Assembly: GCA_963728965.1 (NCBI GenBank)
Contig: CAVSMH010000008.1
Coordinates: 806,001-870,000, forward strand
Direction: 5' to 3'
Origin: DASQZT01 sp963728965
GTDB lineage: Bacteria; Acidobacteriota; Terriglobia; Bryobacterales; Bryobacteraceae
DNA: 64,000 nt
In this document: positions 24,896 to 33,879 of the stretch, piece by piece
How positions within the stretch are numbered: the first letter of the stretch is position 1
Layout: each line of letters starts with the position of its first letter
Translations under genes and position numbers: made by a program
The notes under the pieces: model-generated
Told to the model about the DNA's origin: nothing
Seen by the model: only the letters and a program-made list of their open reading frames with translations
Databases searched by the model: none

Positions 24896-25588
24896 ATGAA
24901 TTGCCAGAATCACCCTGAAGTACCGGCTACGGCGTTCTGCCGAGCCTGCGGCAAACCGCTCTGCGACGAGTGTCGCCGCGATGCGTTCGGTACGGTCTAT
25001 TGCGCGGAGCATGCGCCCGCTGCCGCGCCCGCTCCGGGTCAGGCAGGTGCGTGGATGCCGCCTCCCGGTGCGGCGGCCCCCCCGTATGTCGCCCCGCCAC
25101 CCGGCGTCCAGTTCGCCGCCGATATTTCGCCGGGGCTGGCGTTTTGCCTGGGATGGATACCCGGCGTCGGGGCCATCTACAACGGCCAGTATGCCAAGGG
25201 CCTGGTGCACGCGGTCATCTGGGGCCTGCTGGTGAGCGTCACCAGCTCCAACGCCTCGCACGGCCTGGAGCCGGTGTTCGGAATCCTGATTGCCGTGTGG
25301 ATGTTCTACATGGCGTTCGAGGCCTACCACACCGCGCGCCGCCGCCGTTTGGGCGAGCCCGTGGATGAATACTCGAGCCTGATCGACCTGGGCGGGCGGA
25401 AAGGCAACGTACCGGTGGCCGCCATCGCGCTGATCATCCTGGGTGTGGTGCTGCTCCTGCATACGCTGGATCTGCTCGATTTCGAATACATCGCGCGCTA
25501 CTGGCCGGTGCTGTTGATCCTGGCAGGCGCCTGGTTGCTCTACGGGCGGATCGCGGCGCGCGAAGAGGTGCGCCATGAACGGCAGTAG
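24896..25588 (+). CDS. B-box zinc-finger membrane protein
   Basis: The N-terminus has a B-box-like zinc finger (CQNHPEVPATAFCRACGKPLCDEC, with further Cys/His in YCAEHA). A proline/alanine linker (residues 42-75) and at least four membrane helices follow. The last two helices (VAAIALIILGVVLLLHTLDLL and YWPVLLILAGAWLLYG) match the LiaI/LiaF-like transmembrane module also present in the next two genes. It lies ten bases after the anti-sigma gene and overlaps the next gene by 14 bases. A role in envelope-stress sensing is inferred from the operon. Confidence 0.8.
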   Translation: MNCQNHPEVPATAFCRACGKPLCDECRRDAFGTVYCAEHAPAAAPAPGQAGAWMPPPGAAAPPYVAPPPGVQFAADISPGLAFCLGWIPGVGAIYNGQYAKGLVHAVIWGLLVSVTSSNASHGLEPVFGILIAVWMFYMAFEAYHTARRRRLGEPVDEYSSLIDLGGRKGNVPVAAIALIILGVVLLLHTLDLLDFEYIARYWPVLLILAGAWLLYGRIAAREEVRHERQ

Positions 25589-25904
25589 GCACGTCGTCCG
25601 GGCCGTCCGCGGGCCGGTAACGCTCATTACCGTGGGCGTGCTGTTCGCGCTCAACAATTTCACGCAATACCGTTTCGATCAAACCTGGCCGGTGCTGCTG
25701 ATCGTCTTCGGACTGCTGAGCTTGCTCGGGCGCGGTACGCAACCGGCGCCGCCGGCCGCCCCAACCTATGCCTGGCCGCCGCCCCCTTCGGCGTACGCGC
25801 CGGGGGGCTATCGGCAGAGCTCGTATCCCGGGGTCGGCCAGCCGTCCACGCCCTCACGTCCCGGCGAAACCGGCGCACCGCCCGCTTCCGGAGGTCAAGC
25901 ATGA
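25575..25904 (+). CDS. DUF5668/LiaI-like small membrane protein
   Basis: The 109-residue product has two short hydrophobic stretches, GPVTLITVGVLFALNNF and TWPVLLIVFGLLSLLG, the tandem helices of the LiaF/DUF5668-type module. The tail is rich in Pro, Tyr, Gly and Ser and probably disordered. It overlaps both neighbours (14 and 4 bases) in a translationally coupled chain, so its role is presumably tied to the following DUF4097-like protein. Confidence 0.78.
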   Translation: MNGSRHVVRAVRGPVTLITVGVLFALNNFTQYRFDQTWPVLLIVFGLLSLLGRGTQPAPPAAPTYAWPPPPSAYAPGGYRQSSYPGVGQPSTPSRPGETGAPPASGGQA

Positions 25905-27310
25905 GACGACGATCCTTCACCGGACCGCTGCTGTTGTTAGTGATCGGCGGACTGTTCCTCTGGCGCAATTTGCACCCGGAGGCGCCCATCTTCGACATCG
26001 TGGCCCAGTATTGGCCCTTCCTGCTGATCGCCTGGGGCTTGCTGCGGCTGGTGGAAACGCTGGTCTGGCGCGACCGCGGCTATGCCTCGTTCTCGGGAGG
26101 CGAAGTAGCCTTGGTGGTGCTGATCTGCCTGGCAGGTTCGGGACTGTGGGCGGCCCATCGCCACGGCATTCGTTTTTACAACGGCCTGGACGCGCTGGGC
26201 GAGCAATACGACTACTCCGTTTCCGCCCGCGGGCCGGCCACCGGAACTACGCGCATCACCTTTGAGAACCCGCGCGGCAGCATCAAAGTCACCGGCGCCG
26301 ATACCACCGAAATCACCGTGAACGGCCGCAAGGTCATCCGCGCCTGGTCGCGCAAAGATGCGGATCATACGCACGACATCACGCCCGTCGAAGTCGTTCC
26401 GCAGGGCGATCGCGTGCTGGTCCGCTCCAACCAGGATCGCGCGCCGGAGAACGAGCGCGTCTCCGACGACCTGGAGGTAACCGTTCCGCGCGGTGTCACC
26501 ATCGAGGCCCGCGGCAACACGGGCGACTACGAAGTCACCGATATTACCGGCGATGTGGAACTGGCCAGCGACCGCGGCGACGTACGCCTGGCGCGCATCG
26601 GCGGCAATTCCCGCCTGGAAATCGGGCGCAGCGATCTGATCCGCGCGGTCGATCTGAAAGGCCGTCTCGACATGCAGGGCAGCCGCGGCTCGGACATCGA
26701 ACTGGAGAACATCGCCGGACAGGTCACCATCACCGGCGCGTTCACCGGTACCCTCGAATTCAAGAATCTGGCCAAGCCGCTGCAGTTTGAAGGCGCGCGC
26801 AATACCGAACTGCACGCCGAAGCCGTGCCCGGCCGAATCAACATGGACCTGAGCCAGCTCACCGCCACCAATGTCGTCGGCCCCTTGCGCCTGGTGTGCG
26901 GCTCGCGCGATATCAAGCTGGAGGACTTCACGCAGTCGGTGGACATTGAGACACAACGCGGGGACATCCAGTTGCAGCCCGGCAAACTGCCGCTCTCGGC
27001 CATCCAGGCCCGGTCCGGATCGGGCCGCATCGATCTAGTCTTGCCGGACAAAGCCACGTTTGAAATTCAGGGCACCGCGGAGCGGGGTGAGACGTACAAC
27101 GACTTCGGTCCAGGCATCCGCCAGGAAAACGACGGCCGCACCGCCACCTTGAAGGGCAAGGTAGGCGACGGGCCGACCATTCGGCTCAGCGTCAACCGGG
27201 GCGCCATCACGTTGCGCAAGGAAGGCGTGGCGCCGAGCCAGGTGCCGCCCCCTCCCGGCCGCGCACCCAGGCCGCCGAAAACTCCCAAGACTCCCGCTGT
27301 CGAGATGTAG
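25901..27310 (+). CDS. DUF4097-like beta-helical protein with LiaF-type membrane domain
   Basis: The 469-residue product starts with three membrane helices (LLLLVIGGLFLWRNL, YWPFLLIAWGLLRLVE and VALVVLICLAGSGLWA). From residue 110 onward it is a long run of short beta-strand repeats (ITFENPRGSIKVTG, GDYEVTDITGDVELASDRGDV and similar) of the putative-adhesin family DUF4097. The C-terminus is proline/lysine rich. It is the likely end product of the ECF-controlled operon and shares the WP(V/F)LLI helix signature with its two upstream neighbours, suggesting they assemble together in the membrane. Confidence 0.85.
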   Translation: MRRRSFTGPLLLLVIGGLFLWRNLHPEAPIFDIVAQYWPFLLIAWGLLRLVETLVWRDRGYASFSGGEVALVVLICLAGSGLWAAHRHGIRFYNGLDALGEQYDYSVSARGPATGTTRITFENPRGSIKVTGADTTEITVNGRKVIRAWSRKDADHTHDITPVEVVPQGDRVLVRSNQDRAPENERVSDDLEVTVPRGVTIEARGNTGDYEVTDITGDVELASDRGDVRLARIGGNSRLEIGRSDLIRAVDLKGRLDMQGSRGSDIELENIAGQVTITGAFTGTLEFKNLAKPLQFEGARNTELHAEAVPGRINMDLSQLTATNVVGPLRLVCGSRDIKLEDFTQSVDIETQRGDIQLQPGKLPLSAIQARSGSGRIDLVLPDKATFEIQGTAERGETYNDFGPGIRQENDGRTATLKGKVGDGPTIRLSVNRGAITLRKEGVAPSQVPPPPGRAPRPPKTPKTPAVEM

Positions 27311-27313
27311 CCG

Positions 27314-28633
27314 GTGACGAACCCGTGGCGCGGAGGCCCGCGCCTTCCGCGCCCGGACTCCTCGAATGCCGCTGGCCGCAGTGTTCCAGTGACGTACCTG
27401 GTGCTGTGCCTGGTGAACGTACTGAACATCTACGATCGCCAGGCACTGGGCGCGCTGGTAGAGCCGGTGCGCCGCGAGTTCCGCCTCTCGGACACACAGG
27501 TGGGCGCTCTGCCGACCGTGTTCATCCTGGTTTACGCCCTGGCCGGGTTGCCGCTGGGGCGCCTTGCGGATACCTGGAGCCGGAAGCGCCTGCTTGCCAT
27601 CGGCATCGCCATATGGGCGGGACTGACGGGGCTGGGCGGTTTGGCCTGGAGTTATGTGGCCTTGCTGGTCACCCGCATGGGCGTAGGAATCGGCGAAGCG
27701 GTCTGTGCCCCGGCCGCCACCAGTTGGATCGGCGACCTCGTGCCGCCGGACCGGCGGGCGCGCGCCATGGCGGGTTTTATGATGGCCGTGCCGGTCGGGA
27801 TCATGCTGAGCTTCGCCATCACCGGCGCGGTGGCGCAGGCGCTCGGATGGCGCTGGGCAATGGCGGTTGCCGCCGCTCCCGCCGCCCTACTGGTGCCGTT
27901 GCTGTTGGCGCTGCCGGAAGCGCCGCTGGCGGCCCCCGGCCGGCGATTGGCAGCCGGTGCGGACGCGCGCACGTTGCTGGGGATTCGCGCCTTGTGGTGG
28001 ATTGCCGCCTCGGGCGCCCTGGTCAACTTCATCCTCTACGCCTTCTCCACCTTCATCGCCGCGTTCTTCACCCGTTATCACCACCTGTCGGTCGCGCAGG
28101 CTGGTTTGTGGGCCGGGCTCGGTTCCGGAGCGGCCGGCATCCTGGGGGCACTCGCTGCCGGGGTCCTCGGCGACTCTGCCGACCGGCTCCGTCTTGCGGC
28201 GGCGGCATCGGCGGTTTCGGCGGTGCCCGCTACCCTGGGCCTGATGGCGCCGCCGGGGGCCGCCGTTCCCGCGATGCTGCTCCTGATGGTGGGCTACGGT
28301 CTCTTACAGATGTACTATGCGCTGGCGTATGCGGCCATTCAAGACGTTGTGCCGGCGGGTTTCCGCGGCACGGCCATGGCGGCTTATTACCTGGTGATGT
28401 ATCTCGCCGGCGGTGCGCTTGGTCCGTTGGTCGCGGGGCGCCTCAGCGATGCCTTCGCCCGCCAGGCCGCCGGCTCGACGGTGCTCACCGAAGCGGCCCG
28501 CGCGTTGGGATTGCAGCGCGCCATGTTCGTCATGCCCGCGCTTTCGCTGGCGCTGGCGGCCGTGCTTTGGGCCGCCGCGCGGGCGATGCCGGCGGCGCCG
28601 CCACCAGAACTATCCGCACGTCCATCACGTTAG
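27314..28633 (+). CDS. MFS transporter, spinster-like
   Basis: The 439-residue product has about 12 membrane helices and begins with GTG three bases after the preceding stop. The loop-2 motif GRLADTWSRKRLLAIG is the MFS signature A. The N-terminal VLNIYDRQALGALVEPVR segment resembles the spinster/hexuronate-type branch. The substrate is unknown. Its last 104 bases overlap the 3' end of the convergent glycerate kinase gene on the other strand. Confidence 0.9.
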   Translation: MTNPWRGGPRLPRPDSSNAAGRSVPVTYLVLCLVNVLNIYDRQALGALVEPVRREFRLSDTQVGALPTVFILVYALAGLPLGRLADTWSRKRLLAIGIAIWAGLTGLGGLAWSYVALLVTRMGVGIGEAVCAPAATSWIGDLVPPDRRARAMAGFMMAVPVGIMLSFAITGAVAQALGWRWAMAVAAAPAALLVPLLLALPEAPLAAPGRRLAAGADARTLLGIRALWWIAASGALVNFILYAFSTFIAAFFTRYHHLSVAQAGLWAGLGSGAAGILGALAAGVLGDSADRLRLAAAASAVSAVPATLGLMAPPGAAVPAMLLLMVGYGLLQMYYALAYAAIQDVVPAGFRGTAMAAYYLVMYLAGGALGPLVAGRLSDAFARQAAGSTVLTEAARALGLQRAMFVMPALSLALAAVLWAAARAMPAAPPPELSARPSR

Positions 28634-29891
28634 TGTTGGTGGGACCGGTGACGACCAGGTCGCCCAGCGCCTCGAAGTAGTGGTAGGAATCGTTACGCGC
28701 GAGAAACGCGCGCGCGTCGGGCCTGCGGCTCAGCGTCTCGCCATCGGCCACGGCCCCGGCCGCGTCGGTCGGCCCGTCGGTGCCATCGGTGCCGGCGCTG
28801 AACACCAGCGTGTGCGGCAGGCGGGCTATATCGATGGCCGCGGCCAGCGCGAATTCCTGGTTTCTTCCGCCCAGGCCGTCGCCGGAAAGGGTAACGGTGG
28901 TCTCGCCGCCGGAGATGATACATGCGGGCGGCTTGACCGGCTGCCCGGTGTGGACCACTTCGCGCGCGATGGCCGCATGCACGCGCGCGACATCGCGGGT
29001 TTCACCCTGGATTTCGCTTGCCAGCACCAGCGTGCGATACCCCAGATCCCGCGCCTTCCGCGCGGCGGCGGCCAGAGCCAGGCGATTGCTGCCGATGATC
29101 ACGTTGCGCACCTGTCCGAACAGCAGGTCGCCCGGCTTGGGCGTCTCCGCGACCTCTCCGCGCATGCCGGCTTCGATGCGTTCCCGTACCGGCGCGGGCA
29201 CACTCTCCCACACGCCGTACCGCTGGAGGATCGCCGCGGCATCGGCGAAGGTGGAACCGTCGGGCGCGGTGGGGCCCGAGCCGATCACGTCCAGGTCATC
29301 GCCGATCACGTCGGAAAGGATGAGCGACTCCACGGCCGCCGGCGCCGCCAGCCGCGCCAGTTGGCCGCCCTTGATACTCGAAATGTGCTTGCGCACCGCG
29401 TTGATCTCGTGAATCGTCGCTCCGCAGGCCAGAAGCAGCCGCGTGACCAGTTGCTTCTGCTCGAGCGTGATGCCCTCCGCCGGCAGCGGCAGCAGGGCCG
29501 AACCGCCGCCCGAAATCAGACAGATCACCAGGTCGTCCGCGCCGGCCGATTGGGCCAGGGCCGCGATCCGCCGCGCTCCCGCGACGCCGCGCTCATCCGG
29601 CACGGGGTGGCCGCATTCGTTCAGCTCGATGCGCTTCAGGCCGGCCAGGTGGCCGTACTTGACGTTGATCAGGCCAGCGGTGATCTTCTTCCCGAGCACG
29701 CGTTCGGCGGCCTGCGCCATGGAGGCGCCGGCCTTGCCGGCCCCGATGACGTAGATGTCGTGAAATTTTTGGAAGTTCTTCCGCGCCAGGTAGCGCACCA
29801 CGGCATCCACCGGCCTGGCCGCCGCCAGCGCCGCGTCAAAGATGGAGCGCGCATCCCGCCGCAGCACGCTACCACGCCCGGCGTTCTTCAC
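28530..29891 (-). CDS. Glycerate 2-kinase/hydroxypyruvate reductase-like (DUF4147/MOFRL)
   Basis: The GTG at 29891 overlaps the shikimate kinase stop (GTGA), giving 453 residues. The N-terminal DUF4147 domain shows GAGKAGASMAQAAERV and ICLISGGGSALL, followed by VRKHISSIKGGQLAR and LILSDVIGDDLDVIGSGPT. The C-terminal MOFRL domain includes SGGETTVTL, GGRNQEFAL and SAGTDGTDGPTDAAGA. This family phosphorylates D-glycerate to 2-phosphoglycerate. The C-terminus is Pro/Ala/Lys rich and is encoded in the region overlapping the MFS gene, so the stop may have drifted downstream. Confidence 0.93.
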   Translation of the reverse strand: MKNAGRGSVLRRDARSIFDAALAAARPVDAVVRYLARKNFQKFHDIYVIGAGKAGASMAQAAERVLGKKITAGLINVKYGHLAGLKRIELNECGHPVPDERGVAGARRIAALAQSAGADDLVICLISGGGSALLPLPAEGITLEQKQLVTRLLLACGATIHEINAVRKHISSIKGGQLARLAAPAAVESLILSDVIGDDLDVIGSGPTAPDGSTFADAAAILQRYGVWESVPAPVRERIEAGMRGEVAETPKPGDLLFGQVRNVIIGSNRLALAAAARKARDLGYRTLVLASEIQGETRDVARVHAAIAREVVHTGQPVKPPACIISGGETTVTLSGDGLGGRNQEFALAAAIDIARLPHTLVFSAGTDGTDGPTDAAGAVADGETLSRRPDARAFLARNDSYHYFEALGDLVVTGPTNTNVMDVRIVLVAAPPASPARRPKARPPAPAKARA

Positions 29892-30418
29892 CGCAGGACC
29901 GCCGCCGTGACAATTCTCTCCACCATCGCCTCCGGGTCGTCGCCTTCGATGGGGACGCGCAGGTCCGCCAGCCAATACGCTTGGCGTCGCGCTTCGTAGA
30001 GCGCCGCGAACGTTTCCGGATCTTGCGCCAGCGGCCGGTGCGAAGCCAGCGCCACCCGCCGTTTCACGATTTCGAAGGGGCAATCCAGCCAGACCGAAAT
30101 TCCGTGATCCTCGAGCAGGCGGCGATTCCGCTCTTCCACGAACGCCCCGCCGCCCAGCGCCACCACCGCCGGCCGGCCGCGCCCGATCCACCGCACATGC
30201 TGCTCGAGCATCTGCGACTCGATGCGCCGGAATTCGGCCTCGCCGCGCGCCGCGAAAATTTCGGCGATGGAGGTACCTTCGGCGGATTCGATCTCCTCGT
30301 CGAGGTCGAAAAAATTCCATCCCATACGTCGTGCCAGGTGCCGCCCGATGGTCGATTTTCCAGCCGCCATGAAGCCCACCACGTAGATTCCGGGCGTCTG
30401 TTTGAGCTTGAGATTCAT
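29888..30418 (-). CDS. aroK: Shikimate kinase
   Basis: The 176-residue product has Walker A GFMAAGKST (15-23), the shikimate-binding FFDLDEEIE, the GEAEFRRIES segment and the VALGGGAF loop, with the lid Arg in ASHRPLAQD. It phosphorylates shikimate in chorismate synthesis. The ATG at 30418 overlaps the SDR stop (ATGA), and its own stop overlaps the glycerate kinase start (GTGA). No other aromatic-pathway gene is adjacent. Confidence 0.95.
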   Translation of the reverse strand: MNLKLKQTPGIYVVGFMAAGKSTIGRHLARRMGWNFFDLDEEIESAEGTSIAEIFAARGEAEFRRIESQMLEQHVRWIGRGRPAVVALGGGAFVEERNRRLLEDHGISVWLDCPFEIVKRRVALASHRPLAQDPETFAALYEARRQAYWLADLRVPIEGDDPEAMVERIVTAAVLR

Positions 30419-31188
30419 GCCGTCTCGTTCATGCGCGCCATGCGAGCCTGTACCAGGCGCGGCAGCAGGCGCCAGAGGGCCACCAGGGCCCATCCGCTCG
30501 CCGGTGCCATCACCGTGCGCGCCTCGCGTTCCACGCCGCGCCGGATGGCCCGCGCGCATTCTTCCGCGGTGATTGCGAACCGCCGTGCCCGGATCACCTG
30601 CTCGGGAGCCCGCCCCGCAATCACATTTTTCTGAAAACCGGTGGTCACGTAGCCCGGGCACACCAGCATGGTCTTGACATTATCGCGCCGGAGTTCCATG
30701 CGCAAGCCCTCGGTAAGCGCGCCCACCGCGGCCTTCGACGCGCTATAGACGGTCAGCCACGGCAGAATCACCTTACCGCCGATGGAGCCCACGTTCACGA
30801 TCATCCCGCTGCGGCGCGCGCGCATGTGCGGCGTCACCAGCTGCGCCATGCCCAACAGCGCGAAGAAATTCAGTTCCATCAGCCGGCGCGTGTACTCCTC
30901 GGGGCTCTGCCACGAAGGCGCATAAAATCCCACCGCGGCGTTATTGATCAGGATGTCGATGGCGCCGAACCGCTCCAGGGTACGGTCCACTACGCGCCTG
31001 CGAGCGAGATCCCCGGTGAGATCCCCCGGCGTGATCAGCGCGTCCGTGCCGCCTGCCCGGCGGAGCCCCGCTTCGGACCGCGCCGCCAGCGACAGTTTGG
31101 CCCCCGCGCGCCCAAACTCGGCCGCGCAGGCGGCGCCGATACCCTCGGAGGCGCCCGTGATGATTACAACTTTTCCGTCAATGCGCAT
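30415..31188 (-). CDS. Short-chain dehydrogenase/reductase
   Basis: The 257-residue product is a classical SDR: cofactor motif TGASEGIG (11-18), NNAA (82-85), catalytic Ser135 in VGSIGG, Tyr148 and Lys152 in YSASK, and CPGYVTT after the active site. An Arg at residue 37 (AARS) suggests NADP(H) preference. The C-terminal 40 residues are hydrophobic and could associate with the membrane. It is the first gene of a three-gene coupled operon (SDR, aroK, glycerate kinase). The substrate is unknown. Confidence 0.92.
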   Translation of the reverse strand: MRIDGKVVIITGASEGIGAACAAEFGRAGAKLSLAARSEAGLRRAGGTDALITPGDLTGDLARRRVVDRTLERFGAIDILINNAAVGFYAPSWQSPEEYTRRLMELNFFALLGMAQLVTPHMRARRSGMIVNVGSIGGKVILPWLTVYSASKAAVGALTEGLRMELRRDNVKTMLVCPGYVTTGFQKNVIAGRAPEQVIRARRFAITAEECARAIRRGVEREARTVMAPASGWALVALWRLLPRLVQARMARMNETA

Positions 31189-31223
31189 GGGGCTGCCGGC
31201 GGGGCCCGCCAGCCGGCTGGAGG

Positions 31224-31229
31224 CATAAT
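31224..31229 (+). promoter_or_regulatory. -10-like CATAAT, six bases before the LON-domain gene
   Basis: CATAAT is followed by AGTACC and the ATG at 31236, with no ribosome-binding site in between. The spacing predicts transcription starting at or next to the ATG (leaderless). Confidence 0.5.
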
Positions 31230-31235
31230 AGTACC

Positions 31236-31865
31236 ATGTCTTCGCGGCTTATCCCGCTCTTCCCGCTGAGTGTCGTGGTTTTCCCGCGAACCAACCTGCC
31301 GCTCCACATCTTCGAGGAGCGCTACAAGGAAATGGTAGGGCTCGCGATCCGCGAAGACTCCGAATTCGGAATGGTTCTCGCGAAGGACGAAGGGATCGTC
31401 AACGCCGGTTGCACCGTTCGCGTACAGAAAGTCCTCCATAACTACGATGACGGCCGGATGGACATCCTCACCCGCGGGCAGCGGCGCTTCGAGATCCGTT
31501 CCCTCAACGAAGACAAAGACTACCTCCAGGGGGAGGTGAATTACTTCGATGACGATGATCTCGATCCCGTTCCGCAGGACCTGCGCGACCAGGCGCTGCA
31601 GCACTTCAAAGCGCTGGTGGAACTGCCGGGCAGCCGCAGCCAGGGTGAGCCCAACCTGGCCGATCCCCAGCTCAGCTTTCAGGTGGCCCAGTATCTCCCG
31701 GATCTCGATTTCCTCCACACCCTGCTGCGCCGCCGCTCCGAAACCGAGCGTCTGAAACGCCTGAACCAATACCTTGCCGACTACATCCCGCGCCAGCGCA
31801 CCATCGAGCACATCCGCGAACTGGCGCCCACCAATGGCTTCGGCGGCAAGCCGGCGGGATTGTGA
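31236..31865 (+). CDS. LON substrate-binding-domain protein
   Basis: The 209-residue product consists of the N-terminal domain of Lon protease only: IPLFPLSVVVFPRTNLPLHIFEERY at the start, then GMVLAKDEGIVNAGCTVRV and DGRMDILTRGQRRFEI. No ATPase or protease domain follows. Stand-alone LON-domain proteins are common in bacteria; some associate with proteolysis, but their function is not settled. There is no ribosome-binding site. It lies six bases upstream of the TonB-like gene, starting a four-gene run. Confidence 0.92.
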   Translation: MSSRLIPLFPLSVVVFPRTNLPLHIFEERYKEMVGLAIREDSEFGMVLAKDEGIVNAGCTVRVQKVLHNYDDGRMDILTRGQRRFEIRSLNEDKDYLQGEVNYFDDDDLDPVPQDLRDQALQHFKALVELPGSRSQGEPNLADPQLSFQVAQYLPDLDFLHTLLRRRSETERLKRLNQYLADYIPRQRTIEHIRELAPTNGFGGKPAGL

Positions 31866-31871
31866 GGCGGC

Positions 31872-33191
31872 ATGGTCGTCGTGTTGCGCCTCGATCCGGC
31901 GAGGTTGCGAACCACGGCGTCCGTCTTCACCTCGGCCTGCGTGCACGGCTCTCTGCTCGCCTGGATCGCTCTCGCGCCCATACCGCAAGCGTCGCCGAGC
32001 CTCTACGACATGACCATACGGCCTCACGAGTCGCACATCGTCTGGTACCGCTCCAATCGGCGGCTGCCCGAAATCTCACCCGGTGCAGCGCCGCGGAAGG
32101 CGCAGCCCGCGCGGGCGCGCCTCCGTTTCGCGCAGTCCATTGCCGCCGGGCGGCAAGAGGATCGCCGGGTGCCGCAGATGATCTACTCGCCCGCTCCGGA
32201 AGTGGCCATACGCAAGCCGCTGCCCCTGGCGAACCTGGTGGCGGTGGCGTTGCCGCGGCCCCGGCCGCGCGCCTTCACTCCGCCGGCGCCGCAGGCACCA
32301 CCGCCGCCGAACGCACGCCTGGTGATTCCCGCCATCCCGGAAGTTGCCGCCGTTTCTCCCACGGTGAATCTTGCTGCCGCCGTTCCGCGCGCGCCCTTGC
32401 GTAGCTTCACGCCGCCGGCGAACGGATTCCCCACCGCGCCGGCCCCAGCCGCGCCGGCCGCCGAGGCTCCCTCAGCTACGCTCGCCATTGCCGGGGTCAA
32501 TCCCGTGCCGGCGCCCGATCTAGCCGTACCCGCCGTTTCTCACCGGCCGGGATTCTCCGCGGGCCCCGTGCCCCTGGCCGACTCCGCTGGTGCCGCGCCC
32601 GCTCCCGCCGCGATCACCGTTCCCGGATTGCGTGCCCATGGCCCGAAAGACGACCGCGCGACCCTGGTCGCAGCCATCACCCCTACTCGCCAGGGACTGA
32701 TCGACGCTGCCCGCGCCGCGCTTCGCTCCAGACCCGCCAACTCCGAGCCAATCGCGGCCACCCGCGTCTCCAGCGCGCCCGATCCCCGCCTGGAAGGTCG
32801 CGCGGTCTACACCCTCGCCATCCAGATGCCCAATATCACCAGCTATACCGGGAGCTGGATCGTCTGGTTCGCCGAGCGCGAATTACCGCCCGGATCGCCG
32901 CCCGTCGAAGTTCGCCCTCCCGTCCCGTTGCGCAAGGTCGATCCCAAATACATCGCCGCGGCCGCCGATGAACGGGTGGAAGGCGTGGTCCGCCTGTTCG
33001 CGGTGATTCGCCGCGATGGACACGTCGATTCGGTGGCGCTCCTCCGCCACCTGGACGACCGGCTCGACCGCAGCGCGCAGGAAGCCCTTGGCAAGTGGGA
33101 GTTTTCGCCCGCGCTCCGCAACGGCTCCCCGATCGAAATTGACGCCGTATTCGAAATTCCCTTTCGCCTGGCCCCGAGGTCCGGGAAATGA
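31872..33191 (+). CDS. TonB-like protein with Pro/Ala-rich linker
   Basis: The 439-residue product has an N-terminal membrane segment (VFTSACVHGSLLAWIALAPI), a linker of about 250 residues rich in proline and alanine, and a C-terminal TonB-type domain (PVPLRKVDPKYIAAAADERV, then VVRLFAVIRRDGHVDSVALL and WEFSPALRNGSPIEI). Such proteins span the periplasm and transmit energy or form envelope contacts. No exbB or exbD is adjacent, so it may be one of several paralogs using a shared motor. Its stop overlaps the next ATG (ATGA). Confidence 0.85.
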   Translation: MVVVLRLDPARLRTTASVFTSACVHGSLLAWIALAPIPQASPSLYDMTIRPHESHIVWYRSNRRLPEISPGAAPRKAQPARARLRFAQSIAAGRQEDRRVPQMIYSPAPEVAIRKPLPLANLVAVALPRPRPRAFTPPAPQAPPPPNARLVIPAIPEVAAVSPTVNLAAAVPRAPLRSFTPPANGFPTAPAPAAPAAEAPSATLAIAGVNPVPAPDLAVPAVSHRPGFSAGPVPLADSAGAAPAPAAITVPGLRAHGPKDDRATLVAAITPTRQGLIDAARAALRSRPANSEPIAATRVSSAPDPRLEGRAVYTLAIQMPNITSYTGSWIVWFAERELPPGSPPVEVRPPVPLRKVDPKYIAAAADERVEGVVRLFAVIRRDGHVDSVALLRHLDDRLDRSAQEALGKWEFSPALRNGSPIEIDAVFEIPFRLAPRSGK

Positions 33192-33877
33192 CCCGGCAGC
33201 ACCTGATCATCGACGCCGACGACACCCTCTGGGAAAACAACATCTACTTTGAGCGCGCTTTCGATGAATTCGTCGACTTCCTCAGCCACTCCTCGATGTC
33301 TCCGGCCGAGGTTCGCGACGTGCTTGATGAAATCGAAGAGGCCAACGCGCGCATTCACGGCTACGGCTCGCTGAATTTCGCCCGCAACCTGCGCCAGTGC
33401 TATGAACACCTGGTCGAGCGCGAAGTCCGGGAAGAGGATCTCGAGCGGGCCATGTCGTTCGCCCGGCGCATTCTCGATTGCCCCATGGAAGTGATCGACG
33501 GCGTCGCCGATACGCTCGAATTCCTGAGCCTGCGGCACGACCTGACCCTGTTTACGAAGGGCCACCCCGAAGAACAGAAGCTCAAGATCGAGCGCTCCGG
33601 CCTCGGCGCGTTCTTCGGCCACACGGCCATTGTCAAGGAGAAAGATGCCGCCGCCTATCGCCGCCTGGTGGAGGACCGTGGCATGCACCCGCGCCGCACC
33701 TGGATGATCGGCAACAGTCCCAAATCGGACATCAATCCGGCCCTCGAAGCCGGCCTCAATGCCGCGTTCATTCCCCACGCCCATACCTGGGTCCTGGAGA
33801 AGCAGGACATCCGCCACGCCGGCAACGGCACCCTGCTGGTGCTGGAGCGTTTTGCGGATCTGCGAGCTCATTTTTGA
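33188..33877 (+). CDS. HAD-superfamily hydrolase
   Basis: Motif I is DADDT (catalytic Asp9 and Asp11), motif II the Thr in LTLFTKG, motif III the Lys in VKEKD, and motif IV GNSPKSDINPAL. Between them lies a helical cap (C1 type). The 229-residue length suits a soluble phosphatase. The substrate is unknown. It is coupled to the TonB-like gene by a four-base overlap and followed by the OsmC gene after two bases. Confidence 0.92.
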   Translation: MTRQHLIIDADDTLWENNIYFERAFDEFVDFLSHSSMSPAEVRDVLDEIEEANARIHGYGSLNFARNLRQCYEHLVEREVREEDLERAMSFARRILDCPMEVIDGVADTLEFLSLRHDLTLFTKGHPEEQKLKIERSGLGAFFGHTAIVKEKDAAAYRRLVEDRGMHPRRTWMIGNSPKSDINPALEAGLNAAFIPHAHTWVLEKQDIRHAGNGTLLVLERFADLRAHF

Positions 33878-33879
33878 CT

